From: Phaeoceros laevis
Taxonomy: Eukaryota; Anthocerotophyta; Anthocerotopsida; Notothyladales
DNA: 24,678 bases
Reading direction: 5' to 3'
Assembly: GCA_049999765.1 (NCBI GenBank)
Contig: JBNGIQ010009460.1
Span: 294,214-318,891 of the forward strand
Below the pieces are notes generated by a model. The model worked only from the letters and a program-made list of their open reading frames with translations. It had not been told where the DNA came from and made no database searches. A program made the translations under genes and the position numbers. Positions 10,317 to 19,680 of this stretch are shown here, in pieces; within the stretch, counting starts at the first letter, position 1, and each line of letters begins with the position of its first letter.

Positions 10317-10593
10317 AAAGGTCATGCTAACCGACTCCACATGGGAATCAAGCACGCCGACGCATTGGTGGCACATTAGGTGGTATGGTGGTCTTTACCT
10401 TGCAGGGAGGTTTGCCCCCCTTTCCCAGCACTAGGCTGGCGCATTAGGTGGTATGGTGTTCTTTACCTTGCAGGGAGGTTCGCCCCGCTTTCCCAGCACT
10501 AGGCTGACGCGAGAGCACTGTGTGGGTTGGCGGCCTATGCGACGCGAGAGCACTGTGTGGGTTGGCGGCCTATGCAACGCACTGAGTCACACC
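10302..10593 (+). repeat. Dispersed (GTA)n-linked repeat, copy B, internally expanded
   Basis: This copy has the same ordered blocks as copy A (7641-7825), in the same orientation. It is longer because it contains two internal tandem duplications: 68-bp units at 10370-10437 and 10438-10505 that differ at about four positions, and 35-bp identical units at 10506-10540 and 10541-10575. The stepwise expansion of consecutive blocks suggests slippage or unequal exchange. Confidence 0.8.
10506..10575 (+). repeat. 35-bp perfect tandem duplication inside copy B
   Basis: Two identical units begin gacgcgagagcactgtgtgg and end cggcctatgc. Copy A has only one, diverged, version of this block at about 7769-7806. 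Confidence 0.95.
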
Positions 10594-11236
10594 CTTCCAT
10601 GCTCGTAGTACGAAGGTACGCAGTGAGAACCTTCGGCCACAAGATGCTTGGCATTAGTGAAGGGAGGGAAGGTTCTTATGGAGTTGTCATGTGGGAGTTG
10701 AATTCGACGAAAAAATGCTTAGTGCTAGTAAAATTAACGTGTTCAGCAGCTTCAGCCAACTCCGCATCGGAATTGAACACGCTACCGGTGGCTTCGACCG
10801 GCAACGGGGAGGTCTCGTCCAGGGACCTTAATCGACAAACGGGAGAGTTGTGTGATCCCTGAAGCCGTGTATGGTGATTACCGAGCTGCCTCTGGTTCCC
10901 AGACGTTTGAAGTCTCTTGGTAGTTGGTTACCGACTTCATGGTCTCTCTCATCTGAGTAGTCTCCTACAACTTTGCGAGCAAGTATTGGCACGACAGCAG
11001 GAAGTTGGAGGGCCTATCCGACTTCCAGGAGCTCTAAATTGAAGTACAATATTGAGGACAAGTCATGGCAGAAGGGCAGGAAGTTTATGTGTGTCCAAAT
11101 TCCGAAGTACGCCTTCTCTGGCTAAGTGAAGGTTGACAAAGGCAGTGCATACTTCGAGCCTAGGTTGGACATCCTTCTACGTAACAGATGATAGGACAGA
11201 TTTTCAATAGCCATGCGAAGTTTTAGGAACCAGCAA
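10594..11236. other. Intergenic region downstream of the MOCOS-like gene
   Basis: No complete gene was recognised. A plus-strand frame across 10527-10862 contains GSYGVVMWEL, which recalls protein-kinase subdomain IX, but nothing around it fits a kinase. The part nearest 11236 should hold the 3' untranslated region of the minus-strand gene. Confidence 0.35.
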
Positions 11237-14200
11237 TCATTCTGTTGTTGGTAGTGCTTCCTCGGCACTGCCCATTACTATGGTGTCTTGGTTCAGACTG
11301 TGGTACCGCCAAACTTCTCTGGCTACAAAATCAACATCCAGAAACTTGGCCACAAAATGCCATAACCTGTACACGTCCTCGAAGTTGGTCAGAAAACCGA
11401 GACCTGCTGTGACTAAGGAAATGCATGCGTTTTCTTCCTCACCATCCGACGACCGACCCGTTTTCTTCTTGGCAATCAGCCCAGGTATCTCGCCAGCGCC
11501 CTCCGGCAAGCTCATGTTGTGAAGAATCCCCAGTCCCAGCCCTATGTTGCAACGATCTGCCAGCCGTTGCACTAGGCCTGGTTGAAGAAGCTTGCCAGAC
11601 CAATCGCAGATGTTGAAGGAAACAGCATGTCCTCTGTCGAATTTCACCTTGGGGCCGTAAATGTGGACAAGGGGAATTCCACCTGGCCCAGGATGCCGAA
11701 GTTGCAGTAGCGAATACACCAGCCAGTTGGTGAGAAACCTTAATCTTAGGTTTGTTTTGGTGAGGCCAACAGCATCTGCGTGATCCAAGGCGCTGCACAG
11801 CACAAGGGGTTCCCAGTCATCATCAGTGTCGTCTACCTCGTGGCCTCTGTCGTCCTCCTCGTGGGCTTCATCCTCGTCAGTGTAGACATCCACATCCTCA
11901 TCGTCGTAGGACTCTTGGCGTTCAAACGAACTTGTAGTTTGCTGGCTTTCCTTGTCTCGTTTAGCATATACATCATTGGCTTGCTCGAAGGCCTCACCGT
12001 CTCTAGCAGCTGCAAGTCCAAGTTCTTTGCTTAGGGCTGTGAGCATCTTGTTGTTATCAGACCCCTCAACCTCCCTTGAGCCATACAGCCCGTAGCCCCT
12101 TTCTGTTTCCCTGGTGAGTAGACTTCCGCTATGGCCCGGCTTCTCAAATTGCAGCTGTGTCCGGAAGAACCGGCTCAAACTCCCTTCCTGACTATCATTA
12201 GGTGATACCCCCCCAATGGTGTGGACATAATCTCCATTCACTCGGACCTTCACCCTGTCGACTTCCTCATCATCTCGTGCAGGGAGCCTCATCCTTTGAA
12301 TCATGTCTTCCCTGGCCCCCCTGAGCTTCTCATCAGCCTGTCTAGACAAGGGAGAAGAGAATGTGAAGCTGACAGCCGGTTCTAGCTTACTGGCTTCTTG
12401 TTTCACTGGTGGGGACTCGATTACGTCCCAACTGAAGGAGACGTCATCACCATCTGCGCTGCCCATCCTAGCATGGACTTCTCCTGTATGACTTTCAACT
12501 GCAGGACTCCAGTCCACTTGGTGGCTTCTTGAAGTGAATCCTTCTGGGGAATCCTGAACAGAAGTTTTCCCGAGCTTCCGCTGCTGCTTATCCTTGTCAC
12601 CTGAAACGTAACCTGACCCGGGGAGATTGCTCGATGCAGAGATGCTACTGGACGGAAACACTTGGCCCGACTGAAAGATGCTACCAGAGGCACGGAGGCT
12701 TCCAGAGTCACCAAGTTCTGAAGAATAATGCTCCTGTGGACTTTCGACGTCCCCGTTGACATAGCCACCCAAGTAAGGACCGTTAGGGGTGCCCTTTCCT
12801 TGTAAATGGTGCTGATACCAGGCAAATTCTCCATCGTCACCAGTAAAACGGTTGCTTGCCTCCATGAACAAGCTCCCTGACTGGGCATTCGCATAGAATG
12901 ATGCAACTGGGCCAGAGAACGAAGGAATTTCGCTTGGGGATGGCAGAGAAAGAGCATCTTCTTCATCCTCCACCCTGCTCTTCGATTTTCCTTCTTGCAT
13001 CCTTTTCGAGTCTCTCTCTGCCGGCAAAGCAGTTGACAGACTTACAGTAGGAACGATCCTCACCATGCCCACTCCTCTTGCACGGGAGGAAGTATTGAGA
13101 CAGTGTATCACTGAGTTTTTGATAAACAAACAGCCAAAACCAGTTGGATCAGCTCCGAAAATTTTGTAAAACGAGGCAATAACAAAATCCGGGCGGAAGA
13201 GGGAAAGGCCTAGGGAGCCCATGTCCTTGGGACCCAAAGCTGTAGCATCCAGTAGCACATGCCAGTTGTTATTCTGAGCATGGGACATCCACTGGTATGA
13301 GTACTTGGCCCCTGTAACTCTTGATTGGACTGGGAAGACGAAGAGACCTTTCGCAGCATCTTTCTTCTTCCGGCGCTCCTGCTCACAGAGATGCATTTTG
13401 CAACTTAAAAGAGGGGTGCAAATGAGCGTGCCCTACAAGTTGATGAGGATGAGCTTAGGTCGCTACAACCAAAATCCACTTATCCGTAACCTGGGACACA
13501 ACGACTGACGTTTCTAGGGAGGCTTAAAAGAATGTGCGTACCTGCATCTGCTTTTTCAGATCGGTTGAGCAGATCCTGAGTGAAGGCCACTTGAACCGTG
13601 CTGTCATGACTTTTGCCCCCTGCCTTTTTGCCCTTTCTGCCATCCATTTCACGCTCTCACTGTCGTGGTCATACGCAGTCAACAAGCGATCACTGCCTTG
13701 GAATGGGTAGCTCTCGGCCAGTAACTTGAATGCAGTCCCTCTGCTGGCAGTGAAAACCATGCTGTAATCTGCCTCACTGATGTTCAAGTAGTCCAGAATC
13801 CGCTTTCTGATGTAGCCCTCCACGGTCCCCCCATCAGCTGCACCATAGAGCGCATGAGTGGCCAGATTTCCAGTCACGTATGCCAGCGAGAAAGAAGAAC
13901 AAGACGGATTCAGTTTTTGCAGCCGGTGTGAGAAGAGACCGAACCCGGAGTAGTCAAAACAAACATGGCCAGAGGCTTCCAGGTGGTCGTACTCTGCCCT
14001 GCGGATTTCATCTGCTAGCTGCGTGTCCAGGAACTTAGGGTACATGCTTCGGAATCTGGCAAAGGAGACATTGCTGGGAGGAATGCTCTCGGGATTAGAA
14101 TAGTACTCGTCCCGCCTGCGGTGTGTGGCTTTCAGAAACTCTTTCCGCGCAGACACCCGGGCCATGGACGAAGAGTGAGCCAGCTGGTCCCCCGACTGAC

Positions 14201-14414
14201 GCACAGGAGACGGCGAAGAGTTGTCCACCCGCGCCAAAGGTGCCGAGTAGTTCCTGTCCGAACCCGCCGGCAAGACCTGAGAGATTTTCGGCGCCCTTTC
14301 ACCTGTCCTGTCGCTGTGGCTGACAATCCTATCAGGTGGCGACACCATTCTGTCCTTGTGCTTCCACAAATTGTCAGCAGGCTGAGGCCTCCCTTCACTA
14401 TCCCTGTACCCCAT
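11237..14414 (-). CDS. MOCOS-like PLP-dependent aminotransferase-fold protein
   Basis: This 1004-aa protein has two exons (14414-13542 and 13378-11237) around a 163-bp intron. It belongs to the plant family related to the N-terminal NifS-like domain of molybdenum cofactor sulfurase, seen in Arabidopsis as At2g23520, At4g37100 and At5g66950. The class V aminotransferase-like domain starts near residue 110 (FARFRSMYPKFLDTQ, HVCFDYSGFGLFSH, FTASRGTAFKLLAESYPF) and continues in exon 2 (GLFVFPVQSRVTG, HVLLDATALGPKDM). Asp335 fits the residue that contacts the PLP pyridine nitrogen. Lys363 in SFYKIFGADPTGFGCL is at the position of the PLP-binding lysine. A long Ser/Gly-rich linker (about 400-780) and an acidic run (about 782-812) precede a conserved C-terminal block (LRLRFLTNWLVYSLLQL, VHIYGPKVKFDRG, FLTNFEDVYRLWHFVAKFL). 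No MOSC domain is present, so Moco sulfuration is not implied. ATG at 14414 was chosen because the frame extends further only from TTG. The substrate is unknown. Confidence 0.93.
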
Positions 14415-15711
14415 AGTGAGAGGCAAACTCCTCCTCTGCAGGCTACCTCAGGCCGGCAGGAACAGACATCTCCGCTGTCAAGCGCCAGGCCGACCGGCAG
14501 CCGGCAAATCAATTCTTTTCCGCAACTCGATCAATCCCACTCCACTGTGATGCGTCCCGTTCTCTATTCCCCCGCGGCCAGCAGAGTCGAATCCTCAACT
14601 CCAGTCCTTAGTCCCTATTTGCATGCTGAGCTCGCTCACTGCTCCTCCTCCTTCCGAATCCATCAATCTACACACAGCTGTTGAGGAGGCGATCCCTCAA
14701 TGCAGCAAAATTCGGCACTGCTGACGCCTAATCATGAAGAACAGGAAACAATCCACGATGTCATCCCGCCGGCTCCCTTTGCTCACCCTTGATGCTAACC
14801 AATTACAAGCCTCACAAACCTACACTTCAAAGATCCCGGCAAGACAGAGCACTTCCCGCATTTGCCTGCGCATCGGCTCTGCTGTCCAGAACGGAAGAAA
14901 GCAAGGATTCCTGGAAGGAGAAGCTCGCGAATCCAAAAGGCAAGGATTTCCAACATATGAGTGTGGACAACGTCGTGCTCCGCACCTCAGAATCGCTGGC
15001 GAACAGATTCTCTAGATACTTACTGACAGCAGTACACCAGGGCTAGCCAGGATGAGGCACAGGTGGTGGAAGCCTCTGGTGTCAGGAGGAAAGCTGCCAA
15101 GCGGCAACACGGGCTCGCAAATCGAGGCCCTCTGGCACGCTCATTTCCCGCAACAAACGAGTGCACGATGCGCAATCCACAAGCGGAAGCTGTGCGCGCA
15201 GCAGCGCAGGGCCAGGAGGATGTGATGTGAGCTTCTGCCTCTTGCCCGAGGTGCCACAAACGACAAGCTCTCGCGTAACGCAAAATAACAAGAAAATAGA
15301 TTGATTAACGACGACGGAGATATGGCTGGCTGGCCTTTGACGATCATCAATCGGAGCACGCAAAACTTCTCCGTTGGAGGAGAGATATTTCGGCGCCGCT
15401 TCTCCTGCTGCCTAGTGGAGTTCCTCCGGCGGACCCGGCCGGCTCGGGCCGGCGCGTCGGAGGCGCCAGCCAGTCCATGACTGGTTGCTGTAACTTCCTC
15501 TTTATTCAGACAAAGTAGTCTACCGTGGGCACGGCCGTGCGAAGCCCTAAAACCTGGCTAAAACCCGGATCCGGGAATGAAGGAATTAGGTTTCCCGATG
15601 CCGACAGGTCAAACCTGCTCGTTTCCGAGAAACCACGTGGTCCGTACTAGACACAAATATGTTACTTTTGTATTACGACTTATTGTATGCAAACATAATA
15701 ATGCTTGTAAG
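14415..15711. other. Intergenic region between divergent genes
   Basis: This stretch separates the minus-strand MOCOS-like gene from the plus-strand tRNA-Val and methyltransferase. It should contain the promoter and leader of the MOCOS-like gene. Open frames on both strands are short, overlap each other and look like chance frames of GC-rich DNA. A GC-rich patch rich in ggccgg/gccgg words lies at about 15390-15480. No TATA box could be assigned with confidence. Confidence 0.4.
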
Positions 15712-15785
15712 GTCTGGGTGGTGTAGTTGGTCATCACGCTAGTCTCACACACTAGAGGTCCCCGGTTCGAACCCGGGCTCAGACA
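15712..15785 (+). tRNA. tRNA-Val(CAC)
   Basis: The cloverleaf is complete. The acceptor stem pairs 15712-15718 with 15778-15784, including one G-T pair, and the discriminator is A15785. The anticodon stem is 15739-15743 with 15751-15755, and the loop CTCACAC gives anticodon CAC at 15746-15748. The T-arm includes GGTTCGAACC, which also serves as the internal B box at 15764-15773. There is no intron, and no genomic CCA, as expected for a eukaryotic nuclear tRNA gene. No run of four or more T occurs until 15867. Confidence 0.97.
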
Positions 15786-15925
15786 TAATAGTAGTGGAAT
15801 ATCACATTTAACGTCAACTTAGACCCTCTAGGAGGCATGCGTTAACACATTATGACAAACGTGGAATTTTATTTTGACATAACATGCAAGATTCCAGGTA
15901 AGCTCGCTTTGGCACGGCACTTGTA

Positions 15926-17740
15926 ATGCATCTGAAGATAAAGTTTTTGCTTGGGTTTAGAGTTTACCGGGAGGAGAGTCCGAGTCTGGTCATGGCCAGC
16001 TACCCTCGCCTGGTAGCAGGCTGGAAGGATACAATTCCTTCCAGCTTCTTCTCGTGCCTGGCTAGAGGTTATGTTGCTGCCGGCGGTGATGCGAGGATCG
16101 GAAGTTGGAGGTTTCACTACAGCACTTGGCGATCCTTGTCTTTCTCCAGCAGACAATCAAGTTTGTCTCTGTCAGAGTGCGACCACCCCAGGATGTTGAA
16201 ATGTGATACAGGGAGGAAGTGGAGAACGGAATTAGCATTGTCGCGGCAGCGACAGAATATCTGGTGTTGCAGGGTGGAGGAGGCTCCAGTTGCTAGTGAC
16301 GTTAGTTATGGGGGTAAGGAGGTGGTGCAGGTGACGGATGCTCTGTACAGCTACATTCTGGATCATACTCGAGAGCCCGATGTGAGTGTTGTGCTTGCTT
16401 CTTAGTTTGTGGAGGCACACCAGGTCTGACTTCCAGGACAAGTTTCACGATTTGAATTTGCTTTACTATTCATATTAATTGGACAGCTCGTGACTGCAGA
16501 TTTTGCGACAATTGCGTGAGGAGACATCGACCATCCATGGAAGCAGCATGCAGGTCGGAGGGTTGAACTTGACTTGTTGCTCTGAGATGCAAGTACGGTG
16601 AAACACGTATGGCTGATTGTGCTGATTGGGGTATGATGTCCTGTCAGGTGTCTCCTGAGCAGGCACAGCTTCTGGCAATGCTTGTGCAAATCATGGGTGC
16701 ACAACGTTGTATTGAGGTTGGAGTCTTCACGGTAGGAGGCCTCAGCCATGCATTTTGTAACCTCCAGGAATAGGTCTCTGCCACTTAAATATTGAGGCTC
16801 TGTTGTAAAGTACCCTGGCAATGGTTGAACATCGCCGTGCAGGGCTATTCATCTCTGGCTGTTGCCTTGGCTCTCCCTGATTCAGGTCGGCTTGTGGCCT
16901 GTGAGAGGTGTGAGTTGCACCTGGGAACAGCTCTGAAGTACTACCACCTTGCTGGTGTTGGTCATAAGGTAATTAACTGTTGCGGTTCTGTGAAAACCTG
17001 GGTCGGAGCTGTTTCAGTAGTATTCTGAGACAGTAGCTAGCTGAGCTGCAGGTGACTGCCAAATGTGGCCTTGCTCTCGATACCCTACGGCAGCTGCTTG
17101 AAGATGGTGGAGCTGAGAGGTACACAATTTTCGGCATGTTGTAGGGTATGATTCAGTTCCTTGCATGAGCAGGTACGTCCATATCTGCAAAGAGTCCGTT
17201 GCTTGTGTGTGACAAATCACTTCCTCTCAATGCACAGCTATGATTTCAGCTTCGTTGATGCTGACAAAAGAAACAATCCGCAATATTACGAGCTCCTGCT
17301 TCGACTGGTATGTCACCTTCCAGAATTTTTTGAAGCTTTCGCCGTCTGACAGCTGGCTCTTTTTGCGGTTGGCATCAGCTTCATTTACGGGTTTGTTTCC
17401 AGGTACGACCGGGCGGCCTCATTGTCATCGACAATGTCCTCTGGCATGGGAAAGTTGCTGACCCACAGGTAACAACATACTCCCCCAATCTCTCTGTCTC
17501 TTTCTATAAGCCCTGCCTGAACGTTTCCTTGTTCAGGTGAACGACTTCAAAACCCACTGCATCCGAAAGTTCAACCAGCAGCTCCTGTTTGACAAGAGAG
17601 TGTCCATCAGCATGGTAAGGGGAAAGATTCTCGCAGACTCCAGTGCACACAAGTTAGCAGCGCAGTCAATGGTTTCCTAAATAGTGCTGGTCTTGCAGGT
17701 TCCAATTGGGGACGGCATGACCATCTGCAGGAAGCACTAA
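15926..17740 (+). CDS. Class I SAM-dependent O-methyltransferase, CCoAOMT-like
   Basis: This is a cation-dependent O-methyltransferase of the CCoAOMT-like family, closest in wording to Arabidopsis At3g62000/At3g61990. The model has nine exons: 15926-16381, 16500-16553, 16648-16731, 16843-16968, 17052-17119, 17238-17307, 17403-17468, 17537-17614 and 17699-17740 (347 aa). Phases all agree. The SAM-binding motif IEVGVFTGYSSLAVAL starts at residue 192 across the exon 3/4 junction, followed by LVACER. FVDADKRN (268-275) and VIDNVLWHG (294-302) carry the Asp, Asp and Asn that bind the divalent metal in this family. The end VPIGDGMTICRKH is typical. The first 110 or so residues are a Ser/Arg-rich, poorly conserved extension that could be an organellar targeting sequence. 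A second in-frame ATG at 15992 (MASYPRLV) would shorten it to 325 aa. The substrate is not readable from sequence; a role in lignin-type caffeoyl-CoA methylation should not be assumed for this subgroup. Confidence 0.93.
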
Positions 17741-18027
17741 TAGGGCAGGGCGTAGACTGTGACTGTAGGAATTCTTTTATGTGCAAAGACAAACCTTTTT
17801 GCGCACAAAATAATGCGGAGACGGGCCTCTTGGGCTGCTTGAATACCTAGTCGCTTGCTCGTCTTTTTTGAAAGCTTAACTGCTCATTGCCGAGGAACGT
17901 CAAAGGTCATGTCCTCCGAGAATATGTATTTAATGTTGTTCGCTTTCACCACCACCATGATGCTTCCTCTGTTCAAGCGGAGTTGAAAGTTGCTTGCAGA
18001 GGGCAAGCCATATATTCCACAGGTAGT

Positions 18028-18621
18028 ATGAAGGTCGTGGATTCAGTGTGCTCAGCACTCGGAGCGGTGTGGAAATGGTTCAAGAGGCTCGGTTCAGGTA
18101 GGCTAACAAGTGGTGAATACCATCCCAGACTCTGCTTCTATCCATGCATATGTGCTAAGGGATTAGCTGATAGGAGTATTTTCTATCTGCCTTAAGGTGA
18201 TGTCCAGGATAACGTGCCGAATCAACCTCCAAGTCGAGAAGTTCCTTTAGCTAATCCCATTCGTCAAACTGAGATTCGCGAGGTGAATGAGCCACCATCA
18301 ACATTAGGCGCTATAATGGGAGGGGGTTTAGGAGGGAGTTCAACCGTGACCACTGGACGAACACATAGAGAGCAGACTCCTGCTGCACCTTTCTTGAATA
18401 CCTTGGTTATGCCCTTTCCTCAAGATGAGCTCACTTACTGCTGTGGACACAGACTCGAGGATGGCCTTTGTCATGCTTGTGGAAAATGTTTTTGCTCCAA
18501 CCTAAAGATCATACTTACGATCATAGCCCTTGCTATTGTTGTGGGAGCAAGCATCAGTGAACTTGTCATTCTCTATGTGTACACTTTCAAAAACAAGCGC
18601 GGTAATCAGAATCTATTATAA
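18028..18621 (+). CDS. Small single-pass membrane protein with cysteine cluster, unknown family
   Basis: A two-exon model gives 164 aa: exon 1 is 18028-18097 and exon 2 is 18197-18621. The donor is TCAG/GTAGGC, the acceptor is CTTAAG, and the phase 1 junction makes a Gly codon. ATG 18028 is the first ATG in this frame. Residues 1-23 form a short amphipathic Trp/Lys-containing segment. Residues 30-95 are polar and probably disordered, with a Gly-rich patch. Then comes PFPQDELTY, and CCGHRLEDGLCHACGKCFC, a six-cysteine cluster at about 105-123. A 25-29 residue hydrophobic helix (about 126-154) and a short basic tail (KNKRG) follow. The cluster could bind zinc or be palmitoylated beside the membrane. 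I do not recognise the family. The gene is 287 bp downstream of the methyltransferase stop and 22 bp upstream of tRNA-Glu. Confidence 0.68.
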
Positions 18622-18643
18622 AAAGTCCTCACAATTCGAGGAA

Positions 18644-18716
18644 TCCGTTGTAGTCTAGACGGTTAGGATACTCGGCTCTCACCCGAGCGACCCGGGTTCA
18701 AGTCCCGGCAACGGAA
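18644..18716 (+). tRNA. tRNA-Glu(CTC)
   Basis: The cloverleaf is complete, with acceptor stem TCCGTTG (18644-18650) paired to CAACGGA (18709-18715) and discriminator A18716. The anticodon stem is 18671-18675 with 18683-18687, and the loop CTCTCAC gives anticodon CTC at 18678-18680. The B box GGTTCAAGTCC is at 18695-18705. There is no intron. It matches the usual plant nuclear tRNA-Glu pattern. Confidence 0.97.
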
Positions 18717-18718
18717 GC

Positions 18719-18723
18719 TTTTT
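18719..18723 (+). terminator. RNA polymerase III terminator of tRNA-Glu
   Basis: A run of five T residues begins three bases after the discriminator base, the standard Pol III stop signal. Confidence 0.85.
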
Positions 18724-19680
18724 GAGATACCGTCGTTCCTTTTCCCTTTTTGGCAACATGCGATCCGGCCTCCCGGTACAGTACTGTATTGTACTCCAGG
18801 GGTTGCAGAATGTAAAAGTGCCGGGAAAAGGCCGGGCAGGATTCGAGTTTCGGGGACAGAGCCGTTTGCGTGTTCGCAACAATTCGCATTCGAATTCGAA
18901 CTTCCCCACGTGAACTTGAACGTGGGTCGTGTACAGTAAAAAGCCTGTCCAACGGCCATTCTTGGGAACCCTAGAGCTGATGAACTGGCCTGTCGCTTCC
19001 ACCTGCCTCACACCGCATTGCTGCAATTGTCGCTGCCACGCTTTTTGGTTCAAAATACTTTTACCTCCCAGGCCTCTTCAAAATTTTCAAGCTGGAAGCT
19101 CCCCTCTGCAGATGCACTTGCGCACATTTCTTCACATTCTTTTAGCGCTCCTGAAGCTCCTTGCTACCTCTCCGGCCGTCCCTGCAGCTGAATTTTGCAG
19201 CGGTTGTGAGCTGCGTACTGTGGCCTAGTGCTGCTTCCGAGCAGCACTCGAGAGCGTATACTTCCTTCTTCAACGTTGCTGTGTGTCTCCCAAGGGGGAT
19301 TTGCCTGCACTTGTTCCGGATTTTGCAATCTCGCCAGGGAGTGGAATTGGGAAGTGGAGCGCCAGCCATGGCCTGGTAGTAGGGGGCCCGACCATTTCTT
19401 GATGGAAAGGGGATGTGGAAATCCAAGCAGAGCAGGGAGGTTGTGTGTCCTGTGGGAGCAATCTGGACTGAAGGCAAGAGGAGGGGTCAAGGAGGATGAT
19501 TTGTGCACTGTTGTCATGAGTCCGACAAGCTTTGAGGACGCTGGTGCTGGCCTTTTCTCTGACCGATCTTCCGGGAGCATCGTGGTGAAACGACTTTACA
19601 GGCTACTTTCTTCTCGCGGCGGAGGGAGCATTTGACAGGAGGTGGGGGCAGCTGCGAGGTGTTGCAGGGATTGGCAAGGT
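18724..19680. other. Intergenic region and probable leader of the 860-aa protein gene
   Basis: No separate gene is supported. A G-box inverted repeat lies at 18905-18926. Open frames of up to 135 codons on both strands overlap each other and lack family resemblance. The part nearest 19680 probably contains the promoter and 5' untranslated exon(s) of the next gene. Confidence 0.4.
18905..18926. promoter_or_regulatory. G-box inverted repeat
   Basis: cccacgt (18905-18911) and acgtggg (18920-18926) form 7-bp inverted arms with an 8-bp spacer. The left arm includes a complete CACGTG G-box at 18907-18912, and the right arm an ACGTGG half. bZIP and bHLH proteins bind such cores in plants. It is about 750 bp upstream of the 19681 start codon and about 190 bp past the tRNA-Glu gene, so a role in either direction is inference. 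Confidence 0.4.

Noticed and set aside
10079-10330. Frame encoding a long poly-valine run
   Set aside because: It is a translation of the (GTA)n microsatellite.
10527-10862. GSYGVVMWEL, resembling protein-kinase subdomain IX
   Set aside because: No other kinase motif lies before or after it; the match is too short to support even a pseudogene.
12421-12966. 181-codon minus-strand frame inside the MOCOS-like gene
   Set aside because: It overlaps exon 2 in another frame; the real frame has family similarity and this one has none.
3042-14414. A sulfur-metabolism gene cluster (sulfate transporter plus MOCOS-like gene)
   Set aside because: The two genes are 5 kb apart with repeats between, on opposite strands, and the MOCOS-like protein has no proven sulfur role. 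Proximity looks accidental.
14121-14684. 187-codon plus-strand frame
   Set aside because: It is antisense to exon 1 of the MOCOS-like gene, Arg/Pro-rich from GC-rich DNA, with no recognisable motif.
18663-19053. Minus-strand open frames overlapping tRNA-Glu
   Set aside because: They read through the antisense of the tRNA gene and have no supported product.
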